A stretch of DNA of 64,000 nucleotides, from positions 316,034 through 380,033 of the forward strand of contig NZ_JBASBR010000012.1 in NCBI RefSeq assembly GCF_049651205.1. The letters run 5' to 3'. Made by a program: the position numbers and the translations under genes. The notes beneath the pieces were generated by a model. That model was not told the DNA's origin and made no database searches. It worked only from the letters and a program-made list of their open reading frames with translations. The stretch comes from Castellaniella sp049651205 (GTDB taxonomy: Bacteria; Pseudomonadota; Gammaproteobacteria; Burkholderiales; Burkholderiaceae_B). Shown piece after piece: positions 36,352 through 45,389 of this stretch. Position 1 is the first letter of the stretch. Each line of letters starts with the position of its first letter.

Positions 36352-36643
36352 ACCGGCCAATACACGCCGACGCCTGACCAAAGTGATCAGCGGCCAGCGG
36401 CCGCTGGCTCTGGCTTATCCAGTGGCTGGTCAGTTCTACCGCATTGCGCACACCCATCTTGGCAAATACACGCGCCCGATGGGCTTCGATGGTGCGTTGC
36501 GACACACCGAGCTCGAGCGCAATATATTTGTTGGAGCGGCCTTGTGTGATGTACTGCGCAACCTGACGCTCGCGCGAGGTAAGGCCTACCGGCCCGGTGC
36601 GGGCCGATAGTACACCCTGTTTTCTCGAATCGAAACAAGACAT
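36278..36643 (-). CDS. Small LuxR-type helix-turn-helix regulator
   Basis: 121 residues. A complete LuxR/NarL helix-turn-helix lies at about 20–80 (LTSRERQVAQYITQG, SNKYIALELGVSQRTIEAHRARVFAKMGV). There is no receiver or autoinducer domain, and the C-terminal 40 residues resemble nothing and overlap the lipoprotein gene antisense. It may be a stand-alone regulator, like other short LuxR-type proteins, or the remnant of a longer response regulator. Confidence 0.75.
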   Translation of the reverse strand: MSCFDSRKQGVLSARTGPVGLTSRERQVAQYITQGRSNKYIALELGVSQRTIEAHRARVFAKMGVRNAVELTSHWISQSQRPLAADHFGQASACIGRFNLPGTVVPACQITRQWGQDLPGG

Positions 36644-36867
36644 GGTTATCCCCTTTTTTCTTGATATGGGGGGATTGTGCCATGGCGATTACGGGTTGCC
36701 ATCTGCCAGCTCTGACAGGCTGTCATTTGCACCAAGCTGCCATAAATAACGGGTATTTACAGGCGGCAAATCATCAAGATCACTACGTGTCTCTCATCCT
36801 GGAGAACACCTGAAAACAGTGGCTGCAGTCCAGGACTGCCAACACAGGGGGGCGACTGCCCGCAGCC

Positions 36868-37740
36868 TCAGGACAACTGGAACTCCAGGTTGTCAATGAG
36901 CCGGGTGGTACCCAGGCGTGCCGCTGTCAGCACTACCAAGGGCTCACCATTGTGGATTTCGTCGGCAGTGGGTGGCAGAAGATCGCGCTGCCGGCGAACC
37001 GCCACATAATCGGGATCCCAGCCACGATCATGCAATACCTGCATTGCCCGCGCTTCGGCGGTTTCACGCACTCCGTCGCCCTGGAGAAGCTGGTCGCGCA
37101 CGCCTTGCAGCAGGCCATACAGCTGCGGGGCCTCGGCGCGCTCGGTGGCCGACAAAAACCGGTTGCGCGAGGACATGGCCAAGCCGTCGGGGTCGCGCAC
37201 GGTTTCGTGGGCGAGTATCTCGACAGGCAGCTGAAACTGCCGGCACATGGCGCGCACCACCATCAATTGCTGATAGTCTTTCTTGCCAAACACGGCCACA
37301 CGCGGCTGCACACAGGAAAACAGCTTCATCACCACGGTACTGACGCCCACGAAGAAATCTGGCCGGAACTCGCCTTCAAGGATCTTGCCCAGATTGTCAC
37401 CCGGCTGAATACGAAAATTTTGCGGCTCGGGATAAAGCTCGCGCTCGTCTGGGGCAAACAAGACATAGACGTCGCGTTCACGCTCCATTTTCTCGATATC
37501 TTCGGCCAATGTGCGGGGATAACGATCAAAATCTTCGTTGGGGCCAAACTGCAGCCGATTGACGAAAATACTGGCAACCACCGGATCACCATGCTGGCGG
37601 GCCAAACGCATCAATGACAAATGGGCCGCATGGAGGTTACCCATGGTGGGCACAAAGGCAACGCGCAACTGGCCTCGCAGCTGGTCACGCAGATCTTCGA
37701 TGGTGTGGACGACTTTCAAAGCGGGCTCCGGCGCGGGCAC
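36868..37740 (-). CDS. panC: Pantothenate synthetase
   Basis: 290 residues. It joins pantoate and beta-alanine with ATP to make pantothenate. The KMSKS-like MSSRN and VAVFGKKDYQQL segments are present. The HxGH motif after PTMGNLH reads HAAH instead of the usual HEGH, an unusual substitution. The start is GTG at 37740, directly after the scpA stop (TGAGTG), so translation is coupled. panB is not adjacent. Confidence 0.93.
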   Translation of the reverse strand: MPAPEPALKVVHTIEDLRDQLRGQLRVAFVPTMGNLHAAHLSLMRLARQHGDPVVASIFVNRLQFGPNEDFDRYPRTLAEDIEKMERERDVYVLFAPDERELYPEPQNFRIQPGDNLGKILEGEFRPDFFVGVSTVVMKLFSCVQPRVAVFGKKDYQQLMVVRAMCRQFQLPVEILAHETVRDPDGLAMSSRNRFLSATERAEAPQLYGLLQGVRDQLLQGDGVRETAEARAMQVLHDRGWDPDYVAVRRQRDLLPPTADEIHNGEPLVVLTAARLGTTRLIDNLEFQLS

Positions 37741-38610
37741 TCAGGCCGAACGCGTATAGGACAATCTGACATACAGTGGCGCATAGGGCGCTGCCTGGGT
37801 AATTTCCAGCAAAGACTCGCGGGCAAGTTCCAGCAAAGCCAGAAAATGCACAACAATGACGGCAGCGGGCTCACCCATGCCTACGCGTTCGAGAAAAAGC
37901 TCGGTAAATTCGATAAAGCGCACATCCGACAAGCGACGCAAAATGTGGCTCATGTGATCGCGCACAGACAGCTGCTCGCGTGTGATGCGGTGATTGGCAT
38001 TAAGACGCGCCCGCTGCAGGATGGCGTTCCAGGCGTCACGCAAATCATCAGGGCTTACCTGCGGCAGCAAGGTTTCTGTCTGGTGCTGGGCCAGTGCGTG
38101 GCTGAGCAGGAAATCCCGGCCCTGACGGGGCAAGGCATCCAGACGCTGGGCAGCCAGTTTCATCCGCTCGTATTCAAGCAGGCGGCGCACCAGCTCGGCA
38201 CGCGGGTCTTCAACTTCTTCGCCGGTATCCGACTGCCGAACCGGCAACAACATGCGCGACTTGATCTCGATCAGCAGTGCCGCCATCAGCAGGTACTCGC
38301 CGGCAAGCTCCAGGTTGCTGCCGCGAACCTGTTCGACATAGCCCAGGTATTGTGCGGTCACTTCCGCCATCGGAATATCCAGCACATTGAAATGCTGCTT
38401 GCGTATCAGGTAGAGCAGCAGATCCAGCGGGCCCTCGAAGGCCTCGAGAAATACTTCGAGCGCATCAGGCGGGATGTAAAGATCCTGGGGGATCGCAAAC
38501 AGAGGCTCGCCATAAAGACGAGCCAAGGCAATGTGATCAATGACATCCGGTGTGCTGTCGACAGCCGGAGTCATCAAGGCATCCAGGCCAGTCGAGGGAT
38601 CTGGCTGCAT
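37741..38610 (-). CDS. scpA: Segregation and condensation protein A
   Basis: 289 residues. FEGPLDLLLYLIRKQHFNVLDIPMAEVTAQYL is the start of the ScpA kleisin domain (only part quoted as motif: FEGPLDLLLYLI); ScpA bridges SMC heads in chromosome condensation. An N-terminal extension of about 55 residues precedes it. It is the middle gene of DUF3460–scpA–panC. scpB is not present in the window. Confidence 0.93.
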   Translation of the reverse strand: MQPDPSTGLDALMTPAVDSTPDVIDHIALARLYGEPLFAIPQDLYIPPDALEVFLEAFEGPLDLLLYLIRKQHFNVLDIPMAEVTAQYLGYVEQVRGSNLELAGEYLLMAALLIEIKSRMLLPVRQSDTGEEVEDPRAELVRRLLEYERMKLAAQRLDALPRQGRDFLLSHALAQHQTETLLPQVSPDDLRDAWNAILQRARLNANHRITREQLSVRDHMSHILRRLSDVRFIEFTELFLERVGMGEPAAVIVVHFLALLELARESLLEITQAAPYAPLYVRLSYTRSA

Positions 38611-38619
38611 GTGGATGAA

Positions 38620-38811
38620 TCAGGCGTTTTGGTAATACACGTAAGGATCTTGCGCCACCTGGGCGGCACGAAACCCATCTTGTTGCTCGGCATCGAGCGC
38701 TTTGTCCCAGAGACGAAACCGACCCTCGCGTTGACGCGCCTCGGTGTCGGCATTCTCGGTTTTGTACTGCGTGATGAACTGTGTGAGTTCGGATGTGAAG
38801 TTGTTTGCCAT
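38620..38811 (-). CDS. DUF3460 family protein
   Basis: A 63-residue protein, acidic with an Arg-rich centre (TEARQREGRFRLWDK) and a YYQNA C-terminus. It matches the betaproteobacterial DUF3460 family, usually found just upstream of scpA and panC as here. Function is unknown. It ends 9 bp before the scpA start. Confidence 0.88.
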   Translation of the reverse strand: MANNFTSELTQFITQYKTENADTEARQREGRFRLWDKALDAEQQDGFRAAQVAQDPYVYYQNA

Positions 38812-38878
38812 AATAGTGTCTTAGTGATCTCTGTGACCCATGCGCCAAGTGTACTGCACCCGGCGCATTTGCGTGCCC

Positions 38879-40306
38879 ATGCCAAGCCCCAGCCCAGCCA
38901 GTCCCGTTACTCCCAGCACCCGCACACGAGAACAAAAGATGATCCCCTTTATCGTGGGCTGCGCCTTGTTCATGCAAATGCTGGATTCTACGGTGGTGGC
39001 CACCGCCCTGCCTGCCATGGCGCTGGATTTTGGTACCAGTGCCGTCCACATGAACATCACCATCACCAGTTATCTGCTGGCCACTGCCGTGTTTGTCCCG
39101 ATCAGTGGCTGGGCCGCCGACCGCTTTGGCGCCCAGCGGATATTTCTTGCCGCCATTGTGCTGTTTAGCCTCAGCTCGGCCGCCTGCGCACTTTCCCAGA
39201 CGCTGTCGCAGCTGGTTGCCGCCCGGGTTGCTCAGGGGGCTGCCGGTGCCATGATGGTACCGGTGGGGCGCATTATCCTGCTGCGACGCATACCGAAATC
39301 CGAACTTGTGCAGGCCATGGCATTTTTGACACTGCCTGCGCTTCTGGGCCCGGTGCTGGGCCCGCCGGTGGGCGGGTTTCTGGTTACCTATGCCTCATGG
39401 CACTGGATATTTCTGATCAATATCCCGGTGGGCATCTTCGGGATTGCGCTGATCCGGCGCTATATCGCCCGTGACATCCCGGACAATCGTCCGCGCCTGG
39501 ATACCCTCGGGTTTATTCTCAGCGGCGCGGCCATGGCCTCACTGATGGTCTTTCTGGAAGCCGTGGGCCACGCCAGTTTCAGCCTATCCACCCTGCTGGG
39601 CCTGCTGGCACTCGGTCTGCTGTGCAGCATTCTGTATATACGCCATGCACGCCACGCCACCTACCCCATCATTGATCTCAGCCTCTTGCGCACCCAAACC
39701 TTTGCCGTATCGGTGCTGGGCGGCAATCTATGCCGTTTCGCCAGCGGCGCATCACCCTTTTTGCTGGCCATCCTGCTACAGGTGGGCTTCGGCCTGTCCG
39801 CCTTCTCTGCCGGGATGATCACGTTTACCTCAGCGGCGGGTGCGCTGCTGATGAAGCTGGTGGCCACACCCATCGTGCACCGTTTTGGCTTCAAGCGGGT
39901 GCTTACCTGGAATGCCCTGATCGCCGCCAGCTTCACGGCGGCCTGCGCGCTGTTTCAGGCCACCACCCCTGTCTGGCTGATGGTCACCGTCTTGCTGGTG
40001 GGTGGCTTTTTCCGTTCGCTCCAATTCACTGCGGTCAATGCGCTTACCTACGCTGATCTGGACTCCGCCCAGATGAGCCGGGCCAGCAGCTTTGCCGCCA
40101 CGGCCCAGCAATTGGGAATCAGCCTTGGGGTGGCCTGTGCGGCCGTCACATTAAATCTCAGCATCAGCCTGCGCGGCGGCCTGGAAGCCAATCGCATCGA
40201 CGTGGTGTGGGGGTTTGGCGTAACTGCCTTGTGTGTGGCCCTATCGGCCCTGTCGTTTCGGCGCTTGTCCGCGCGCTCGGGTAACCAGCTACGCCACACC
40301 CGCTGA
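38879..40306 (+). CDS. MFS drug exporter, DHA2 (EmrB/QacA) family
   Basis: About 475 residues and 14 predicted membrane segments. MQMLDSTVVATALPAMA (segment 1), GWAADRFGAQR (motif A) and the antiporter motif C (LGPVLGPPVGG) are DHA2 hallmarks. The start is uncertain: ATGs at 38840, 38879 and 38939 are all possible and none has a strong Shine–Dalgarno. I chose 38879 to include the short cytosolic lead. It is convergent with an XRE-type regulator whose stop overlaps its 3' end by 18 bp. Substrate unknown. Confidence 0.88.
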   Translation: MPSPSPASPVTPSTRTREQKMIPFIVGCALFMQMLDSTVVATALPAMALDFGTSAVHMNITITSYLLATAVFVPISGWAADRFGAQRIFLAAIVLFSLSSAACALSQTLSQLVAARVAQGAAGAMMVPVGRIILLRRIPKSELVQAMAFLTLPALLGPVLGPPVGGFLVTYASWHWIFLINIPVGIFGIALIRRYIARDIPDNRPRLDTLGFILSGAAMASLMVFLEAVGHASFSLSTLLGLLALGLLCSILYIRHARHATYPIIDLSLLRTQTFAVSVLGGNLCRFASGASPFLLAILLQVGFGLSAFSAGMITFTSAAGALLMKLVATPIVHRFGFKRVLTWNALIAASFTAACALFQATTPVWLMVTVLLVGGFFRSLQFTAVNALTYADLDSAQMSRASSFAATAQQLGISLGVACAAVTLNLSISLRGGLEANRIDVVWGFGVTALCVALSALSFRRLSARSGNQLRHTR

Positions 40307-41092
40307 CGAATCCTGCGCCAACAGCATCACCAGCTTGCAGTCTGTCCGGATCGCCAACCGAAACGTGAACTGTCGGAAACGCACCCGGCCGTCCCGGGGA
40401 TGCTGGAAATCACGCAAGCCGCCTTCGCGATCAACCACGGTTTGCCGCGTCCAGCAATGCGCAAACAAAGGGCTGCCGGCCTGTAGCTCGCTCACCAGAG
40501 ATTGAATCAGGGGGTCGCCGGCCAGAGCGGCCACATCGGCACGAAACTCGGCCACCACCCGTCGGGCGCGATCCTCCCAATCCACAACCAGGGTTCGCGC
40601 GGCCGGATCCATAAAAATATAGTGCAGCAGATTGGCCCGCCCCCGCCCCGGCCAGCCATCAAACAAGGCTTGCAGCGGTGCATTCCAGGCCAGCACATTC
40701 CAGGCCTGATCCAGAATATAGGCAGGCCCCTGGATGCTTTGCACGCAGTCGTCCAGCCCGTCGGGCAAGGGAATGCTTTCCAGGTGTCCGGCCAGAGGAT
40801 CCGCGCACTCGGCCAGGTTGAATAGATAGTGACGCTCAGCCCGCGCCAGACGCAAGACATCTGCCAGGCGGCACCAGACATCCACCGATACCGAAATATC
40901 ACGCCCTTGTTCGATCCAGGTGTACCAGGTGCTGGAGATCTCGCAAAGCTGGGCGATTTCTTCGCGACGCAGCCCCGGTGTGCGCCGCCGCAGACCGGCG
41001 GGCAAGCCGTGGTCGGCGGGGCTTACGCGCGCGCGGGCACTGCGCAGAAACGCACCCAGTGCCAGGCGGCGTGCCGCATCATCGCGCGACAT
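40289..41092 (-). CDS. XRE-family regulator with MmyB-like ligand-binding domain
   Basis: 267 residues. N-terminal helix-turn-helix (about 10–80; RRRTPGLRREEIAQLCEISSTWYTWIEQGRD) and a C-terminal PAS-like MmyB domain that in homologues binds fatty acids. Such regulators often repress a nearby transporter or oxidoreductase; the convergent MFS exporter is a candidate target. It ends inside the 3' end of that exporter gene. Confidence 0.9.
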   Translation of the reverse strand: MSRDDAARRLALGAFLRSARARVSPADHGLPAGLRRRTPGLRREEIAQLCEISSTWYTWIEQGRDISVSVDVWCRLADVLRLARAERHYLFNLAECADPLAGHLESIPLPDGLDDCVQSIQGPAYILDQAWNVLAWNAPLQALFDGWPGRGRANLLHYIFMDPAARTLVVDWEDRARRVVAEFRADVAALAGDPLIQSLVSELQAGSPLFAHCWTRQTVVDREGGLRDFQHPRDGRVRFRQFTFRLAIRTDCKLVMLLAQDSSAGVA

Positions 41093-41106
41093 GGCAGCCA
41101 GGCCGC

Positions 41107-44100
41107 CTAGCGCAAGGTGCTGGCCAGGGTGCGCCGTACATCTTCTTCGTCGCGTCCGGTACGTTGCACATAATCAGCCACCTGATCAGCCCCGATATTG
41201 CCCACATTGAAATACTTGGACTGTGGATGGCTGAAGTAGAACCCGCACACGCTGGATGCCGGCATCATCGCAAACCCTTCGGTCAGCTGCATGCCGATGT
41301 CGTCACACGCCAGCAGATCGAACATCTCGCGCTTGACGATATGCTCTGGACAGGCAGGGTAGCCTGGCGCCGGGCGGATGCCCTGGTATTTCTCGCCGAT
41401 AATGTCCTCGTTGGGCAGATCTTCGTCGGGCACATAGCCCCAGAGGTCGCGCCGCACCCTGGCATGCAGGGTCTCGGCAAAACCTTCGGCCAGGCGATCG
41501 GCCAATGCCTTGAGCATGATGACCGAGTAGTCGTCTCCGGCATCCTGAAACTGCTTTTCGTGCGTTTCAATACCGAGGCCACCCGTGACAGCAAACATGC
41601 CGATGTAGTCGGTGATCCCGGAATCCTTGGGCGCAATGAAATCGGCCAGACACTTGTTGTCCACACCCTGGCGTTTTTCGGTCTGCTGACGCACACCACG
41701 CCATGTCAGCAGCACCTCGCTGCGGGTTTCATCGCGATAGATTTCGATGTCATCGTCGTTGATGCTGTTGGCCGGATAAAACGCCACAATGCCATTGGCG
41801 GTCAGCCAGCGGTTTTCGACAATGCGCTTCATCATTGCCTGGCCTTCTTCGTACAGCTTCACCGCCTGCTCGCCCACCACCTTGTCGGTGAGAATCGCCG
41901 GAAACTGAGCCATCAGGCCCCACGACTGGAAGAACGGTGTCCAGTCCAGGAACTTCAGGATCTCGTGCAGATCGTAATGCTTGAACACCCGCCGGCCGAT
42001 AAACTTGGGGCGCGGCGGGGCGTAATTTGCCCAATCGATGGCCGGCTTGGCCTCGCGGGCCTGCTCGATGGTCAGCATCGGCGTGGACTTGCGATTGGCA
42101 TGGCGCTCACGCACAAGCTCGTATTCGGCGGCAACTTCTTTGAGGTACGTATCAACCTGATCGGACATCAGGTTGGTGGCCACACCCACCGAGCGGCTGG
42201 CGTCCGGCACATAAATCACAGGCCCGTCATAGTTGGGGGCAATCTTGACCGCGGTATGCACCCGGCTGGTGGTGGCACCGCCCACCAGCAGCGGGATGTT
42301 GCGATCGCGGAAATAAGGGTCGCGCTGCATCTCGGAGGCCACGTAAGCCATTTCTTCGAGGCTGGGGGTGATCAAGCCCGACAGGCCCACCATGTCGGCG
42401 CCAACTTCTTTGGCCTTGTCCAGGATCTTGGAGCACGGCACCATCACACCCATATTAAAGACTTCAAAGTTATTGCACTGCAAGACGACCGTGACGATGT
42501 TCTTGCCAATATCGTGCACATCGCCCTTGACGGTGGCAATCACCAGCTTGCCCTTGGAGCGCACATCGCCGCCGGCATCTGCCAGCTGGCGCTTTTCTTC
42601 TTCGATGAACGGCAACAGATGCGCAACGGCCTGCTTCATGACCCGGGCTGATTTCACAACCTGCGGCAAAAACATCTTGCCTGCACCAAAGAGATCGCCC
42701 ACGACATTCATGCCATCCATCAGCGGGCCCTCGATGACTTCGATGGGCCGTCCACCCGCCGACATGATCTCCGCGCGGATTTCCTCGGTGTCTTCGACAA
42801 TGAATGTGGTGATGCCGTGCACCAGGGAATGCGTCAGGCGCTCGCGCACCGTACCTTCACGCCAGGTGAGGTCTTCTTCTTTTTTGGCACCCGAGCCCTT
42901 GATGGTCTCGGCCAGCTCGACCAATCGTTCGGTGGACGTGCGCTCGTCAGCCAGGTCTGTCTTGCTGACCGGCTCTGCGCGATCCAGCACCACGTCTTCA
43001 ACCAGATCCCGCACCGCTTTGTCGAGCTCGGAATACACGCCCAGCTGACCGGCATTGACAATACCCATGGTGAGGCCACGCTGCACGGCGTAATACAGAA
43101 ACACCGCGTGAATCGCCTCACGCATGGCCTCGTTGCCGCGAAAGGAGAAGCTGACGTTGGAGATCCCGCCCGACACCCGTGCATGCGGCAGGTTTTCGGT
43201 GATCCAGCCCGTGGCTTCGATGAAATCCACGGCGTAATGATTGTGCTCGTCGATGCCGGTGGCAATGGCAAACACGTTGGGGTCGAAAATAATGTCTTCC
43301 GGTGGGAAGCCCACCTGGTTGACCAGAATATCGTAGGCCTTGCTGCAAATGTCGATACGCCGCTGCAGGCTGTCGGCCTGGCCATCGGTGTCAAACGCCA
43401 TCACCACCACAGCCGCCCCGTACTTGCGGCACAGGCGGGCCTGTTCGATGAAAGGCTCGACACCTTCTTTCATGGAAATCGAGTTGACAATGCACTTGCC
43501 CTGGACGCAGCGCAGGCCAGCTTCGATGACAGGCCACTTCGAACTGTCGATCATCACCGGCACCCGGGAAATATCGGGCTCGGAGGCCAGCAGATTGAGA
43601 AACCGCGGCATCAGCACCAGGGCGTCCAGCATGCCCTCATCCATATTGATGTCGATAATCTGTGCGCCGCTTTCCACCTGCTGGCGCGCCACCGACAGTG
43701 CCTCGTCAAATTTCTCTTCACGAATCAGCCGCAGAAACTTTTTACTGCCTGTGACGTTGGTGCGCTCACCCACATTGATGAACAAGGTATCGCGGTCGAA
43801 ATTTAGCGGCTCAAGCCCAGACAAACGTGTTTTGACAGGGATCTCGGGCGGTTTGCGATGGGGCAGGCCCTGCACCTTGCGGGCGATTTCACGGATGTGC
43901 TCTGGGGTGGTGCCACAGCATCCACCCACCACATTGACCAGCCCGGCCTGGGCAAATTCTTCAAGCAGGCTGGAGGTGTCGGCCGGTGTTTCGTCAAAGC
44001 CGGTTTCTGCCATCGGGTTAGGCAGACCTGCATTGGGATAGACACACACATAGGTGTCGCAAATCTTGGAGAGCTCAGCCACATAAGGGCGCATCAGGGC

Positions 44101-44880
44101 AGCACCCAGGGCGCAGTTCAGGCCGATGGTGACCGGCCGTGCGTGGCGCACGGAATTCCAGAAGGCCTCTACCGTTTGCCCGGACAAAATACGGCCCGAG
44201 GCATCCGTGACCGTACCGGAAATCATCACGGGCAGCCGCACCTGGCGCTCGTCAAAGACAGATTCAATCGCAAAAATGGCTGCCTTGGCGTTCAGGGTAT
44301 CGAAAATGGTTTCAACCAGCAGCAAATCCACGCCGCCATCAAGCAGGCCATTGATTTGCTCGGTGTAGGCCACGCGCAGTTGTTCGAAGGTGACATTGCG
44401 TGCGCCCGGGTCATTGACATCGGGCGACAGCGAGGCCGTTTTGGGTTGCGGCCCCAAAGACCCTGCCACGAAGCGCGGGCGATCGGGTGTCGCCACTGCA
44501 TCACAGGCTTCGCGAGCCAGGCGTGCCGCCGCCAGATTGAGGTCGTAGGCAATATCCAACAGGCCGTAATCACCCTGGGCCACACGGGTAGCACCAAAAG
44601 TATTGGTTTCCACCACATCGGCACCCGCTTCCAGATACGCCTGGTGTATCTCCCGGATCACATCGGGACGCGTGAGCGAAAGAAGATCATTGTCGCCTTT
44701 CAGATCATGGTCGTGATCCTTGAACTGCATGCCACGGAAATCAGCTTCCTCCAGCTTGTAGCGCTGGATCATGGTGCCCATAGCCCCATCCAGCACCACA
44801 ATACGCTGCGCCAGCAAGCGCACGAAGTCGGCACCTCGGGTATAGGATTCGATGGGATACGGCAAAGCGGGATAGGACAC
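41107..44880 (-). CDS. metH: Cobalamin-dependent methionine synthase
   Basis: About 1257 residues. Four modules in order: homocysteine-binding (zinc Cys in NCALGAALMRP and GGCCGTTPEHI), methyltetrahydrofolate-binding, cobalamin-binding (DVHDIGKNIV, with the cobalt-ligating His) and the AdoMet activation domain (RPAPGYPACPEH). It methylates homocysteine to methionine. The GTG at 44880 fits the family N-terminus (about 1230–1260 residues usual); the open frame continues upstream non-homologously. No cobalamin or SAH riboswitch is evident in its own leader. The cobalamin-uptake genes start 770 bp away, divergently. Confidence 0.95.
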   Translation of the reverse strand: MSYPALPYPIESYTRGADFVRLLAQRIVVLDGAMGTMIQRYKLEEADFRGMQFKDHDHDLKGDNDLLSLTRPDVIREIHQAYLEAGADVVETNTFGATRVAQGDYGLLDIAYDLNLAAARLAREACDAVATPDRPRFVAGSLGPQPKTASLSPDVNDPGARNVTFEQLRVAYTEQINGLLDGGVDLLLVETIFDTLNAKAAIFAIESVFDERQVRLPVMISGTVTDASGRILSGQTVEAFWNSVRHARPVTIGLNCALGAALMRPYVAELSKICDTYVCVYPNAGLPNPMAETGFDETPADTSSLLEEFAQAGLVNVVGGCCGTTPEHIREIARKVQGLPHRKPPEIPVKTRLSGLEPLNFDRDTLFINVGERTNVTGSKKFLRLIREEKFDEALSVARQQVESGAQIIDINMDEGMLDALVLMPRFLNLLASEPDISRVPVMIDSSKWPVIEAGLRCVQGKCIVNSISMKEGVEPFIEQARLCRKYGAAVVVMAFDTDGQADSLQRRIDICSKAYDILVNQVGFPPEDIIFDPNVFAIATGIDEHNHYAVDFIEATGWITENLPHARVSGGISNVSFSFRGNEAMREAIHAVFLYYAVQRGLTMGIVNAGQLGVYSELDKAVRDLVEDVVLDRAEPVSKTDLADERTSTERLVELAETIKGSGAKKEEDLTWREGTVRERLTHSLVHGITTFIVEDTEEIRAEIMSAGGRPIEVIEGPLMDGMNVVGDLFGAGKMFLPQVVKSARVMKQAVAHLLPFIEEEKRQLADAGGDVRSKGKLVIATVKGDVHDIGKNIVTVVLQCNNFEVFNMGVMVPCSKILDKAKEVGADMVGLSGLITPSLEEMAYVASEMQRDPYFRDRNIPLLVGGATTSRVHTAVKIAPNYDGPVIYVPDASRSVGVATNLMSDQVDTYLKEVAAEYELVRERHANRKSTPMLTIEQAREAKPAIDWANYAPPRPKFIGRRVFKHYDLHEILKFLDWTPFFQSWGLMAQFPAILTDKVVGEQAVKLYEEGQAMMKRIVENRWLTANGIVAFYPANSINDDDIEIYRDETRSEVLLTWRGVRQQTEKRQGVDNKCLADFIAPKDSGITDYIGMFAVTGGLGIETHEKQFQDAGDDYSVIMLKALADRLAEGFAETLHARVRRDLWGYVPDEDLPNEDIIGEKYQGIRPAPGYPACPEHIVKREMFDLLACDDIGMQLTEGFAMMPASSVCGFYFSHPQSKYFNVGNIGADQVADYVQRTGRDEEDVRRTLASTLR

Positions 44881-45134
44881 GGCAGGACCTGGAAAAATTG
44901 AAGAATAGACACTGATTGTATCGTCGCGCCCGCAGCCAGAGAGAACACTGCAACAAACTGCCTGTCTCAAACCCTTGCAACGCCCCATGCGCTGCGCGGT
45001 GGCATTCGGGCCACAGACCACAAAAACAAGGGAAGGCAAGACTGTTCAAATCCATTCATGTTTGCTACACTAGGGTTAACCCTGTAAGGGATTTCACTAG
45101 TTACTCGATGAAAATTAATCATAAGGAGAGCAGC
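44881..45134. promoter_or_regulatory. Divergent region between metH and a small gene
   Basis: 254 bp. On the plus side a TACACT −10 (45065–45070) is followed at once by the palindrome AGGGTTAACCCT (45072–45083). On the minus side TACAAT is a possible metH −10 about 45 bp upstream of the GTG. I found no riboswitch consensus here. Confidence 0.5.
45072..45083. promoter_or_regulatory. 12-bp palindrome AGGGTTAACCCT at the small gene's promoter
   Basis: A perfect palindrome starting one base after a −10-like TACACT, so it would cover the transcription start. It is identical to the core of 19045–19058. Good candidate for a repressor site. Confidence 0.5.
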
Positions 45135-45290
45135 ATGTTGGTACCTTTTTCTAACTACCCGGTCAACGAAGCCTTCGAGCGCCTGATGGCTGAAGAGCGC
45201 GCCGCACGTGCCAACCGCCCTCAAGTCAGCCTGATAACCCGCGTCCTGAGCGCATTGCTGGGCGCCAACCGCCAGCCTGCCCACGCCTGA
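45135..45290 (+). CDS. Small 51-residue protein of unknown function
   Basis: 51 residues starting MLVPFSNYPVNEAF, with an Arg/Ala-rich middle (LMAEERAARANRP) and a short hydrophobic stretch (ITRVLSALLGA). It is not recognised. It has a near-ideal Shine–Dalgarno (AAGGAG, 6 bases before the ATG), a −10-like box, a palindromic operator candidate and its own terminator, so it looks like a real stand-alone gene. A longer frame to 44916 exists but lacks such signals. One amphipathic or peripheral membrane helix is conceivable. Confidence 0.75.
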   Translation: MLVPFSNYPVNEAFERLMAEERAARANRPQVSLITRVLSALLGANRQPAHA

Positions 45291-45331
45291 TCACAGGTAT
45301 TACCCCCGTCACCAAGCTTTGGTGGCGCATA

Positions 45332-45362
45332 ACGGCTGCCGACAGGCAGCCGTACGTTTTTT
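45332..45362 (+). terminator. Rho-independent terminator after the small gene
   Basis: Stem ACGGCTGCC/GGCAGCCGT with a GACA loop, then ACGTTTTTT. A second smaller hairpin (CACCAAGCTTTGGTG) lies just before it at about 45310–45324. Confidence 0.9.
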
Positions 45363-45369
45363 AGCCGCT

Positions 45370-45375
45370 TATAAT
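45370..45375 (+). promoter_or_regulatory. −10 box of the riboswitch/btuB transcript
   Basis: Exact TATAAT about 18 bp before the riboswitch begins. The corresponding −35 falls in the preceding terminator stem and is poor. Confidence 0.5.
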
Positions 45376-45389
45376 GCCCGACGAAACAG

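Noticed and set aside
44881..45064. SAH or cobalamin riboswitch in the metH leader
   Set aside because: Such elements are common upstream of metH, but I could not match the conserved SAH or B12 cores here; a covariance-model scan would settle it.
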